From positions 1 through 7,188 of the forward strand of contig JAZRRD010000122.1 in NCBI GenBank assembly GCA_045650425.1: DNA of 7,188 bases. The letters run 5' to 3'. Made by a program: the position numbers and the translations under genes. The DNA comes from RGIG1752 sp045650425 (GTDB lineage Bacteria > Bacillota_I > Bacilli_A > RF39 > UBA660). Each line of letters starts with the position of its first letter. Position 1 is the first letter of the stretch. A model generated the notes under the pieces. That model did not search any database. It had not been told where the DNA came from and saw only the letters and a list, made by a program, of their open reading frames with translations. Below, in pieces: positions 1-5,930 of this stretch.

Positions 1-2
1 AA

Positions 3-176
3 TATATTATTTCTTATTCATTAGTAGATAGATACGAAAGTGAAAAAGAAAATAAATATACAATTAGATTTATTGTAGGATCTTTAGAAAAAACTTTAAC
101 TTCAGAAGATTTAGATAATTTTAAAACTAATTTTATTGAACATATAAAAAAGAACGATTTAGATATTATTCAGTAA
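3..176 (+). CDS. pheT: Phenylalanyl-tRNA synthetase beta subunit, C-terminal fragment
   Basis: This is the last 57 codons of a gene that begins upstream of the window, ending at TAA 174-176. The fragment fits the C-terminal ferredoxin-fold anticodon-binding (FDX-ACB) domain of PheT. It has a V-D-R-Y-E segment like the family's D-x-Y-E, then a beta strand (YTIRFIVGS), then E-K-T-L-T-S-E-D matching the family's characteristic 'rTLtdeEv', and a final amphipathic helix. In the family this domain binds the tRNA-Phe anticodon stem, and the alpha2-beta2 enzyme charges tRNA-Phe in the cytoplasm. The usual partner pheS would lie upstream, out of view. PheT often ends in a short Arg-containing tail after the helix; here it ends in DLDIIQ. 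The last 11 bases overlap the end of the convergent gene at 166-645. The identification rests on a short piece but the motif match is good. Confidence 0.82.
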   Translation, partial: YIISYSLVDRYESEKENKYTIRFIVGSLEKTLTSEDLDNFKTNFIEHIKKNDLDIIQ

Positions 177-187
177 TCGTTCTTTTT
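147..187. terminator. Bidirectional intrinsic terminator between convergent genes
   Basis: A perfect 13-bp inverted repeat (AAAAAGAACGATT at 147-159, AATCGTTCTTTTT at 175-187) encloses a 15-base loop. Reading +, the stem ends in a T-rich run (TTCTTTTTCTTTT). Reading -, it ends in TTTTTT. It would therefore serve both pheT and the minus-strand operon. Unusually, the stem lies inside coding sequence: the left arm encodes PheT residues near the C-terminus, and the right arm covers the pheT stop and the last codons of the minus gene. The stem has only four G-C pairs, so efficiency is uncertain. Confidence 0.62.
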
Positions 188-645
188 CTTTTGGGTGTTT
201 CCACAGTTAATTCTTTTTCTTGGAGTAATAATTCTCCATATAGTATTTTGCTTTCAAAAAAAGCATGATATTGTTGTGCATATTGTTTATGTAATAATAT
301 TGCTTTTGTCTTTGAGTTTGTTTCTTCATAAAAAGCTTTATATTTTTTAGCCATAGTAAATTTAGGATCTATGGCATAGATAATAAATACTAAAGCTTCG
401 GAAAAGTTATTAAATGGAAAGTGTTTTTCTGTAATAATAATTGATAATTCTTTATGCGTGCACATTCTTGCTATAGTACTATAAAATACTTCTCTTATTG
501 GAAATCTATCTAATATATCAAATATATTATTTCTGTAAACTTCAGCAAGTGATTTTATTTCTATTAACCTTTCTTCAGAAATATCTTTAATACCACTTAA
601 ATCTAAATTTTTAATAAATTCTAAAACGCTATTAAATAAATCCAT
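166..645 (-). CDS. Hypothetical protein, 159 aa, second gene of minus-strand pair
   Basis: I do not recognise this protein. It starts at ATG 645-643 and stops at TAA 168-166. It looks soluble and mostly helical, with no signal peptide. A hydrophobic patch around residues 81-92 (FSEALVFIIYAI) is too short and mixed for a confident membrane segment. The C-terminus is basic (PKRKRTITE). Charged amphipathic helices flank it at about residues 22-42 and 97-145. Composition is that of a real protein in this AT-rich genome, and no competing frame exists on the other strand. The start lies one base after the stop of the upstream gene (TAG-T-ATG) and the bases before it give only a weak Shine-Dalgarno, so translation is probably coupled to that gene. 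Its 3' end overlaps pheT by 11 bases. No function is proposed. Confidence 0.72.
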   Translation of the reverse strand: MDLFNSVLEFIKNLDLSGIKDISEERLIEIKSLAEVYRNNIFDILDRFPIREVFYSTIARMCTHKELSIIITEKHFPFNNFSEALVFIIYAIDPKFTMAKKYKAFYEETNSKTKAILLHKQYAQQYHAFFESKILYGELLLQEKELTVETPKRKRTITE

Positions 646-646
646 A

Positions 647-1147
647 CTACTCTATCACTTGTATTTCAAAATTATCATCATTATTATTATTATTATTATT
701 ATTAATGTTAGAATTATCTTCTGGTTCATAATTATCTTTTGAAATTAAAATTGTATCTGCAATGATATCCTCTTTATCATTACAATATAAATACGATGAT
801 ATAGAAAATTCTGTACTATTTACTTTAGATACTTTAACGTAACTTTGATTAAAATCACAATTATTAGAATTATATTCTTTTGCTTTAATTAGTTCTTTTT
901 CTACAAGTTCCATTAAAGTAATACTCTTTGAATTGCTATAGCTTGTTGGAAGTAATTCATTTGTGTAATATTTTTTTCCGGCTTTTAATAATTCTTGATT
1001 AATTCCATTTAATGGAGTGACAGCATAACTTTTTCTTGGAGAAAAAGCAACAGCACAAATGATAAAAACTATGACTAATAATATACTTCCCTTTATAAGT
1101 AATGATTTCCAATCAATCTTTCTTTTAACGCTTATTTCTTCGTACAT
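647..1147 (-). CDS. Hypothetical single-pass membrane protein with extracellular two-Cys domain and poly-Asn tail
   Basis: This 166-residue protein has a short basic cytoplasmic N-terminus (VKRKIDWK), one strong hydrophobic segment at about residues 16-36 (LLIKGSILLVIVFIICAVAF), and then an outside domain. The outside part has an L-x-x-A-x-x-Y-Y helix just after the membrane and two cysteines, C97 and C122, that could form a disulfide (NNCDF, YLYCND). An acidic Asn/Asp-rich tail includes eight consecutive Asn (149-156). No lipobox or cleavage site is convincing, so it is read as anchored by an uncleaved N-terminal helix. The helix-after-TM plus two-Cys plan recalls small pilin-like or surface-anchored proteins of low-GC Firmicutes, but that is a resemblance only. 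The start is well supported: an AAAGGGGG Shine-Dalgarno (complement of 1155-1162) sits 7 bases before ATG. The gene is divergent from uvrA and heads a two-gene unit. Confidence 0.74.
   Translation of the reverse strand: MYEEISVKRKIDWKSLLIKGSILLVIVFIICAVAFSPRKSYAVTPLNGINQELLKAGKKYYTNELLPTSYSNSKSITLMELVEKELIKAKEYNSNNCDFNQSYVKVSKVNSTEFSISSYLYCNDKEDIIADTILISKDNYEPEDNSNINNNNNNNNDDNFEIQVIE
674..703. repeat. Trinucleotide microsatellite (ATT)8 preceded by (ATC)2
   Basis: Eight perfect ATT units lie at 680-703, preceded by two ATC at 674-679. In the minus-strand gene these read as eight AAT codons (Asn) and two GAT codons (Asp). The unit is in codon phase, so gain or loss of copies would change the length of the Asn run without shifting the frame. 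Confidence 0.95.
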
Positions 1148-1171
1148 ATAAATTCCCCCTTTATATGGAAG

Positions 1172-1203
1172 ATTATACTAACATAAAGTATATAAAAAGT
1201 CAA
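1172..1203 (-). promoter_or_regulatory. Putative promoter for the minus-strand two-gene operon
   Basis: On the minus strand, a perfect -10 TATAAT (complement of 1172-1177) lies 24 bases before the ATG at 1147. A -35-like TTGACT (complement of 1198-1203) is upstream, but the spacer is 20 bases, longer than the optimal 17. The base triplet before the -10 is TAG, one mismatch from an extended TGn. The -10 is convincing and the -35 less so. Confidence 0.5.
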
Positions 1204-1215
1204 ATTTGATTTGAC
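1199..1215. repeat. 17-bp inverted repeat between divergent promoters
   Basis: GTCAAAT (1199-1205) and ATTTGAC (1209-1215) are perfect reverse complements around a central TTG. The arms coincide with the two back-to-back -35 hexamers (TTGACT reading left, TTGACA reading right). The symmetry may simply reflect the paired promoters, or it could be an operator. Confidence 0.6.
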
Positions 1216-1239
1216 AACAAATACAATTGTTCGTATAAT
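1211..1239 (+). promoter_or_regulatory. Consensus sigma-A promoter upstream of uvrA (P1)
   Basis: TTGACA (1211-1216), a 17-base spacer and TATAAT (1234-1239) match the housekeeping sigma consensus at all twelve positions with ideal spacing. Transcription would start near 1246, giving a leader of roughly 58 bases to the uvrA ATG. A LexA-like site fills much of the spacer, so repression by occlusion is plausible. Confidence 0.85.
1220..1233 (+). promoter_or_regulatory. Degenerate LexA (DinR) SOS box in the uvrA promoter spacer
   Basis: The 14-mer AATACAATTGTTCG has a perfect right half (GTTCG) and the inner AC of the left half of the Gram-positive LexA box, CGAAC-N4-GTTCG. That is 7 of the 10 defined positions. 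The core ACAATTGT is an exact palindrome. Its location between -35 and -10 of the gene most typically under SOS control is the main argument. The poor left half (AATAC for CGAAC) keeps this tentative. Confidence 0.45.
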
Positions 1240-1267
1240 ATGTTGTGTAAATATATTTTTGATTTTG

Positions 1268-1276
1268 TGGTAAAAT
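1268..1276 (+). promoter_or_regulatory. Possible second, extended -10 promoter of uvrA (P2)
   Basis: TGGTAAAAT matches TGnTATAAT with one mismatch and lies 27 bases before the uvrA ATG. No -35 is visible at 16-18 bases upstream. The surrounding 14-mer (1265-1278) matches 13 of 14 bases of the element at the same distance before cysS, which supports it as a real promoter element. Confidence 0.45.
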
Positions 1277-1303
1277 AATTATTGACTTAAAGGATGTGGA
1301 TTT

Positions 1304-4108
1304 ATGGATAAAATTATTGTTAAGGGTGCAAGGGAAAATAATCTTAAAGATATAAATATTGAACTTCCTAAAAATAAATTGATTGTAATGACTGGTGTAT
1401 CTGGTTCTGGAAAAAGTAGTTTAGCTTTTGATACAATATATGCTGAGGGACAAAGAAGATATGTTGAAAGTTTAAGTGCATATGCTCGACAATTTATTGG
1501 TAATATGAATAAACCTGATGTTGACTCTATAGAGGGTTTAAGTCCTAGTATTTCAATTGATCAAAAATCAACTAATAAAAATCCGAGAAGTACAGTAGGT
1601 ACAATTACAGAAATATATGATTATTTGCGTCTTTTATTTGCGCGTATTGGAACACCTTATTGTCCACATCATCATAAACCAATTAAAAGTCAAAGTGTTG
1701 AAGAGATGACTAATCAAATATTAAAATTAGAAGAAAAAACTAAGATTGAAATAATGGCTCCGATAGTTCATGGTGAAAAAGGGACGCATATTGATACATT
1801 TGAAAATTTACGAAAAGATGGGTTTACTAAGGTTCGTGTAGATAACGAAAGATATAATTTAGACGAAAATATTTTGCTGGAAAAAAATAAAAAACATAAT
1901 ATTGATGTTATTGTAGACAGAGTTGTTGTTTCTAGTGAAGATAGAAGTCGTATTTTTGAGGCAATTGAAACTTGTACTAAGATTGCCAATGGAAGAGTAG
2001 TTGTAAATATAATTGGTGGCGAAGAAATTGTCATGAGTGAAAATTATGCCTGTCTTTTATGTGACTATAGTATTGGTGAATTAGAGCCGAGATTATTTTC
2101 GTTTAATGCTCCTTATGGATCTTGTTCAGATTGTAAAGGTTTAGGGACTAAATTAAGTATGAGTATAGATTTAATGATTCCAAATAAAAATAAAAGTATT
2201 TTAGAAGGAGCAATCTTACCACTTAGTTTAGATAATAATACCATGATGACTCAATTATTTAGTGTTGCAGAAAAATTTAATATAGATTTGAATAAAAATA
2301 TAAATGAGATGACTAAAAAGGAACTTGATATTATTTTATATGGAACTGATGAGTTATTAGATTATAAATATTTATCTAAGAATGGTAATGTTAGATATGC
2401 AACTGATACATTTGAAGGTATATTAAACAATCTAGAGCGTCGATATATGGAGACAACTAGTTCATGGATTAGAGAATGGTTAGAAAATTATATGATCGAA
2501 AACGTTTGTGAAACTTGTCATGGTGCTAGATTACAAGAAGGTGTTTTGTCAATTTATATAAATAAAAAAAATATTTTTGAAATGACAGAAATGAGTATTT
2601 CAGAATTAAGAGATTTTATAGCAAATTTAAAACTTTCAAATGAACAAAAGGAAATAAGTGAACTTATAGTTAAAGAAATTATAAATAGATTAGACTTTTT
2701 GATTAATGTAGGATTATCTTATTTATCTTTAAGTCGTTCTGCAGGGACATTATCAGGTGGAGAAGCTCAACGTATTAGGTTAGCAACTCAGATAGGAAGT
2801 AAATTATCGGGAGTTTTGTATGTTTTAGATGAACCAAGTATTGGCTTGCATCAAAGAGATAATGAAAAGCTTATTAATTCACTGAAAGAAATGAGAGATT
2901 TAGGTAATACTTTAATTGTAGTAGAACATGATGCTGATACGATGTTAGAAGCAGATTATTTAGTGGATATTGGACCTGGTGCAGGTACTAATGGAGGGAA
3001 TATTTTAGCTCATGGAACTCCAACAGAAGTAATGAATAATGAAAATAGTTTAACGGGTAAGTATTTAACGGGAAAAGAGCAAATAGAAGTTCCAAAAAAA
3101 CGTCGTAAAGGTAATGGTAAGTTTATTAAAATAAGTAAAGCGGAAGAACATAACTTAAAGAAAATAGATGTTAAATTTCCTTTAGGAAAATTTGTTTGTG
3201 TAACTGGTGTTTCTGGTTCTGGTAAAAGTAGTTTAGTAAATGAAATACTTTATAAAAGTGCGGCAAGTAGTGTTTATCGTAGTAAACTCATTCCAGGCAA
3301 ACATAAAAAAATTGAAGGTTTAGATGAAATAGACAAAGTTGTACAAATAACACAAGATGCAATTGGAAGAACACCAAGAAGCAATCCTGCTACATATGTT
3401 GGTGTGTTTGATGATATTAGAGATTTGTTTGCTCAGATGAAAGAAAGCAAAGCAAGAGGATATGATAAAAGTAGATTTTCATTTAATGTTAAAGGGGGAA
3501 GATGTGAAGCTTGTTGTGGTGATGGAGTAAAAAAAATAGAAATGCATTTTTTACCAGATGTCTATGTACCTTGCGATGTTTGTAAAGGTAAGCGTTATAA
3601 CAGAGAAACATTAGATATTAAGTTTAAAGGACTAAATATTGCTGAAGTTTTAAAATTAAGAGTTAATGAAGCTTTAGAAATATTTGAAAGTGTACCTAAA
3701 ATAAAAAATAAATTACAAGTAATGATGGATGTCGGTTTATCTTACATTGAACTTGGTCAAAGTGCTCCGACATTATCAGGAGGAGAGGCAGGGCGTGTAA
3801 AACTTGCTAAAGAATTACAAAAGAAGCCTACTGGTAAGAGTTTATTTATTTTAGATGAACCTACGACGGGTCTTCATTTTGATGATATTAGAAAGTTATT
3901 AACAATTTTAAATCGTATAGTAGATAATGGAGATACAGTTATTGTAATTGAACATAATTTAGATGTTATTAAAGTAGCCGATTATATAATTGATTTAGGA
4001 CCAGAAGGTGGTAGTGGTGGCGGAGAAATAGTTGCTACTGGTACTCCTGAAGAAGTATCTAAGAATGAAAACTCTTATACTGGTATGTTTCTTAAAAAGA
4101 TGCTATAA
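1304..4108 (+). CDS. uvrA: UvrABC excinuclease subunit A
   Basis: The 934-residue protein is full length for UvrA (about 940). As a cytoplasmic dimer, UvrA scans DNA for helix-distorting damage and loads UvrB, starting nucleotide excision repair. Two ABC ATPase modules are visible. Module I has Walker A GVSGSGKSS (31-39), signature LSGGEAQR (483-490) and Walker B VLDEPS (507-512). Module II has Walker A GVSGSGKSS (635-643), signature LSGGEAGR (824-831) and Walker B ILDEPT (849-854). Zinc-binding cysteines are present at C250/C253/C274/C277 and C734/C737/C757/C760, with a further pair at C402/C405. The start is set by AAAGGA (1289-1294) 9 bases before ATG and by the family-typical N-terminus (KGARENNLK). 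The second signature has Gly (830) where Gln is usual. uvrB is not adjacent in the window. It is followed after 23 bases by lgt, with no terminator between. Confidence 0.98.
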   Translation: MDKIIVKGARENNLKDINIELPKNKLIVMTGVSGSGKSSLAFDTIYAEGQRRYVESLSAYARQFIGNMNKPDVDSIEGLSPSISIDQKSTNKNPRSTVGTITEIYDYLRLLFARIGTPYCPHHHKPIKSQSVEEMTNQILKLEEKTKIEIMAPIVHGEKGTHIDTFENLRKDGFTKVRVDNERYNLDENILLEKNKKHNIDVIVDRVVVSSEDRSRIFEAIETCTKIANGRVVVNIIGGEEIVMSENYACLLCDYSIGELEPRLFSFNAPYGSCSDCKGLGTKLSMSIDLMIPNKNKSILEGAILPLSLDNNTMMTQLFSVAEKFNIDLNKNINEMTKKELDIILYGTDELLDYKYLSKNGNVRYATDTFEGILNNLERRYMETTSSWIREWLENYMIENVCETCHGARLQEGVLSIYINKKNIFEMTEMSISELRDFIANLKLSNEQKEISELIVKEIINRLDFLINVGLSYLSLSRSAGTLSGGEAQRIRLATQIGSKLSGVLYVLDEPSIGLHQRDNEKLINSLKEMRDLGNTLIVVEHDADTMLEADYLVDIGPGAGTNGGNILAHGTPTEVMNNENSLTGKYLTGKEQIEVPKKRRKGNGKFIKISKAEEHNLKKIDVKFPLGKFVCVTGVSGSGKSSLVNEILYKSAASSVYRSKLIPGKHKKIEGLDEIDKVVQITQDAIGRTPRSNPATYVGVFDDIRDLFAQMKESKARGYDKSRFSFNVKGGRCEACCGDGVKKIEMHFLPDVYVPCDVCKGKRYNRETLDIKFKGLNIAEVLKLRVNEALEIFESVPKIKNKLQVMMDVGLSYIELGQSAPTLSGGEAGRVKLAKELQKKPTGKSLFILDEPTTGLHFDDIRKLLTILNRIVDNGDTVIVIEHNLDVIKVADYIIDLGPEGGSGGGEIVATGTPEEVSKNENSYTGMFLKKML

Positions 4109-4131
4109 TGAATTTATTATAGGAGGATGTT

Positions 4132-4950
4132 ATGAATCCAGTTTTAATAACAATCGGAAATATTGATATAAGATGGTATTCTGTGCTTATATTAGCGGCA
4201 GCATTCATTGCGATTGGTTTAGCAATTAGAGAGGCACGAAAGTTTCATATTGGAGATGATTTTATTTTTAATATGGCTTTTTGGTCAATTATTTTTGGGA
4301 TTGTTGGAGCAAGAATATATTACGTTGCATTTAATTGGGAATTATATAAAAATAATTTAATGGATATTTTACAGGTATGGAATGGAGGTTTAGCAATCCA
4401 TGGTGGAATTTTTGCTGGTGCAATAACTGCAATTTTATATTGTAAAAAGAATAATAAAGATATTTTTAAAATTTTAGATATTTGCTCTGCTTCATTATTA
4501 ATAGCTCAAGCGATAGGCAGATGGGGAAATTTCTTTAATCAAGAGGCTCATGGAATGGCAACATCTATTTTAAATCTTCGTAATATGTTAATTCCAGAAT
4601 TTGTTATCGATGGTATGGAAATTGGTGGAATATATTATCATCCAACATTTTTCTATGAATCAATTTGGTGTTTAATAGGTTTTATAATTATTATGATAAT
4701 AAGACGTATGAAATACACTAAGGTGGGACAACAAACTTGTATTTATTTTATGTGGTATAGCGTAGGGAGATTTTTTATCGAAGCTTTAAGAACTGATTCA
4801 TTAATGTTAGGTGGATTTAAAGTAGCACAGATTGTTTCCATAATATTATTTATAATATTCTTAGGAATATTTATGATTATTAGTCGTAAAGGAAAATTTG
4901 AGGATTTGTATAATGATAATAAAGAAAGAAATATTAAATATTTTAATTAA
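4132..4950 (+). CDS. lgt: Prolipoprotein diacylglyceryl transferase
   Basis: Lgt transfers a diacylglyceryl group from phosphatidylglycerol to the lipobox cysteine of prelipoproteins, the first step of lipoprotein maturation, in the cytoplasmic membrane. The 272-residue sequence has about seven hydrophobic segments. It contains the Lgt signature GRWGNFFNQEAHG (129-141), including R130. H90 in LAIHGG corresponds to the essential E. coli His103. IRWYS near the N-terminus (R14, Y16) and VGRFFIEALR (211-220) near the C-terminus carry the conserved Tyr and Arg positions of the family. A perfect AGGAGG (4121-4126) lies 5 bases before ATG. It sits 23 bases after uvrA and 11 bases before trxB, so it is very likely co-transcribed. 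In many Firmicutes hprK immediately precedes lgt; here uvrA does. Confidence 0.97.
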   Translation: MNPVLITIGNIDIRWYSVLILAAAFIAIGLAIREARKFHIGDDFIFNMAFWSIIFGIVGARIYYVAFNWELYKNNLMDILQVWNGGLAIHGGIFAGAITAILYCKKNNKDIFKILDICSASLLIAQAIGRWGNFFNQEAHGMATSILNLRNMLIPEFVIDGMEIGGIYYHPTFFYESIWCLIGFIIIMIIRRMKYTKVGQQTCIYFMWYSVGRFFIEALRTDSLMLGGFKVAQIVSIILFIIFLGIFMIISRKGKFEDLYNDNKERNIKYFN

Positions 4951-4961
4951 AGGAGAACTTT

Positions 4962-5855
4962 ATGATTTATGATGTAGTTATAATTGGTATGGGTATATCT
5001 GGGATAAGTGCTGCAATATATGCAAAAAGAAGTAATTTAAATGTTTTGATTATCGATAAATCTATGCCTGGGGGTTTACTAAATAATATTGAAAACATAG
5101 ATAATTATCCTGGTTATACTCATATTTCTGGCCCTGATTTAGCAGAAAAATTATTTGAGCAAATAAGTAATCTAAATGTTGAAATGAAATATGAAGAAGT
5201 TATTAACATTGAGGATAAAAATGATATTAAGATAATTAAAACTAATAATAATACTTATGAAGCGAAAAGAGTTTTAATTGCAACGGGAAGAAGTCAAAGG
5301 ACGTTAGGGTTAGAACATGAAAAAGAATTGTTAGGACGAGGAATAAGCACCTGTGCGCTTTGTGACGGAAACTTCTTTAAAGAGAAAGAGGTAGCTGTAA
5401 TCGGAGGAGGAAATAGTGCCTTACAAGAAGCTTTATATTTATCTAAGATAGTAAAAAAAATATATTTAATTCATCGACGTGGTGAATTTACTGCTCAACC
5501 AGAAATTATTGATAAAGTTAAAAATACAGATAACATTGAGATTATGATGAATAAAAATGTAAAAGAGTTAATCAAAAATAGTGAAGTATTAGGTGGAATT
5601 ATTTTAAATGATGGAACAGTATTAGATATTGAAGGTTTGTTTATTTATATTGGATTTACTCCTAAAGCTGATTTTATTAATAATTTAAATATAACTAACG
5701 AGAGTGGTTACATTTTAGTGGATGATAAAATGGAAACAAAAGTTAAAGGTATATATGCTTCAGGAGATATAATAAAAAAACAAGTTTATCAATTAGTAAC
5801 TGGAGCTAGCGAGGGCGCAGTTGCTGCAATAAATATAATTAGTTCATTAAAGTAG
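4962..5855 (+). CDS. trxB: Thioredoxin reductase (FAD/NADPH)
   Basis: The 297-residue protein is slightly shorter than typical TrxB (305-320). It uses NADPH via FAD to reduce thioredoxin in the cytoplasm, feeding ribonucleotide reduction and disulfide control. Order of motifs: FAD-binding GMGISG (9-14), ATGR (107-110), redox-active CALC (131-134) followed by DG, NADPH-binding GGGNSA (148-153), HRR (171-173), and the C-terminal FAD motif with G268-D269 (GIYASGDI). CALC replaces the commoner CATC/CAVC, keeping both cysteines. HRRGEFTAQ replaces the usual HRRDxFRA; the HRR that favours NADPH is kept. The segment KQVYQLVTGASEGAVAA matches the family C-terminus. An AAAGGAGA site (4949-4956) precedes the ATG. 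The stop (TAG 5853-5855) overlaps the first bases of the terminator, closing the uvrA-lgt-trxB unit. Confidence 0.95.
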   Translation: MIYDVVIIGMGISGISAAIYAKRSNLNVLIIDKSMPGGLLNNIENIDNYPGYTHISGPDLAEKLFEQISNLNVEMKYEEVINIEDKNDIKIIKTNNNTYEAKRVLIATGRSQRTLGLEHEKELLGRGISTCALCDGNFFKEKEVAVIGGGNSALQEALYLSKIVKKIYLIHRRGEFTAQPEIIDKVKNTDNIEIMMNKNVKELIKNSEVLGGIILNDGTVLDIEGLFIYIGFTPKADFINNLNITNESGYILVDDKMETKVKGIYASGDIIKKQVYQLVTGASEGAVAAINIISSLK

Positions 5856-5880
5856 GACTTAGGAGACTAAGTTCTTTTTT
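5854..5880 (+). terminator. Intrinsic terminator after trxB
   Basis: A 9-bp stem (AGGACTTAG 5854-5862 with CTAAGTTCT 5867-5875, one G-T pair) closes on a GAGA loop of the stable GNRA type. It is followed by the rest of a six-base T run (5875-5880). The stem overlaps the trxB stop codon. It separates the uvrA-lgt-trxB operon from cysS. Confidence 0.9.
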
Positions 5881-5894
5881 ATTTGTGAATATTG

Positions 5895-5903
5895 TGTTAA
5901 AAT
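5895..5903 (+). promoter_or_regulatory. Putative extended -10 promoter of cysS
   Basis: TGTTAAAAT matches TGnTATAAT with one mismatch, 27 bases before the cysS ATG. The position 17 bases upstream is the T run of the trxB terminator, so there is no good -35. The flanking 14-mer TTGTGTTAAAATAA (5892-5905) is nearly identical to the element before uvrA. Confidence 0.5.
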
Positions 5904-5917
5904 AAGCATATATAAAT

Positions 5918-5924
5918 GGGGAGG
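5918..5924 (+). promoter_or_regulatory. cysS: Ribosome binding site that fixes the cysS start
   Basis: GGGGAGG lies 6 bases before ATG 5931. An in-frame ATG at 5916 overlaps this site and would leave the first codons inside the Shine-Dalgarno. The 5931 start also gives the family-typical N-terminus MKLYNTLT, so 5931 is preferred. Confidence 0.88.
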
Positions 5925-5930
5925 TATTTT

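Noticed and set aside
1223..1230. ACAATTGT as an independent palindromic operator
   Set aside because: Eight-base AT-rich palindromes are frequent by chance; it is only of interest as the core of the LexA-like site.
1768..2034. An 88-codon open frame on the minus strand inside uvrA
   Set aside because: It lies wholly within a strongly supported uvrA, is rich in Ser/Thr/Leu as expected of antisense AT-rich DNA, and has no ribosome site or family resemblance.
5916..5930. Upstream ATG as the cysS start
   Set aside because: It overlaps the GGGGAGG ribosome site, and the resulting extra residues MGRYF are not typical of CysRS. The 5931 start fits both spacing and family N-terminus.
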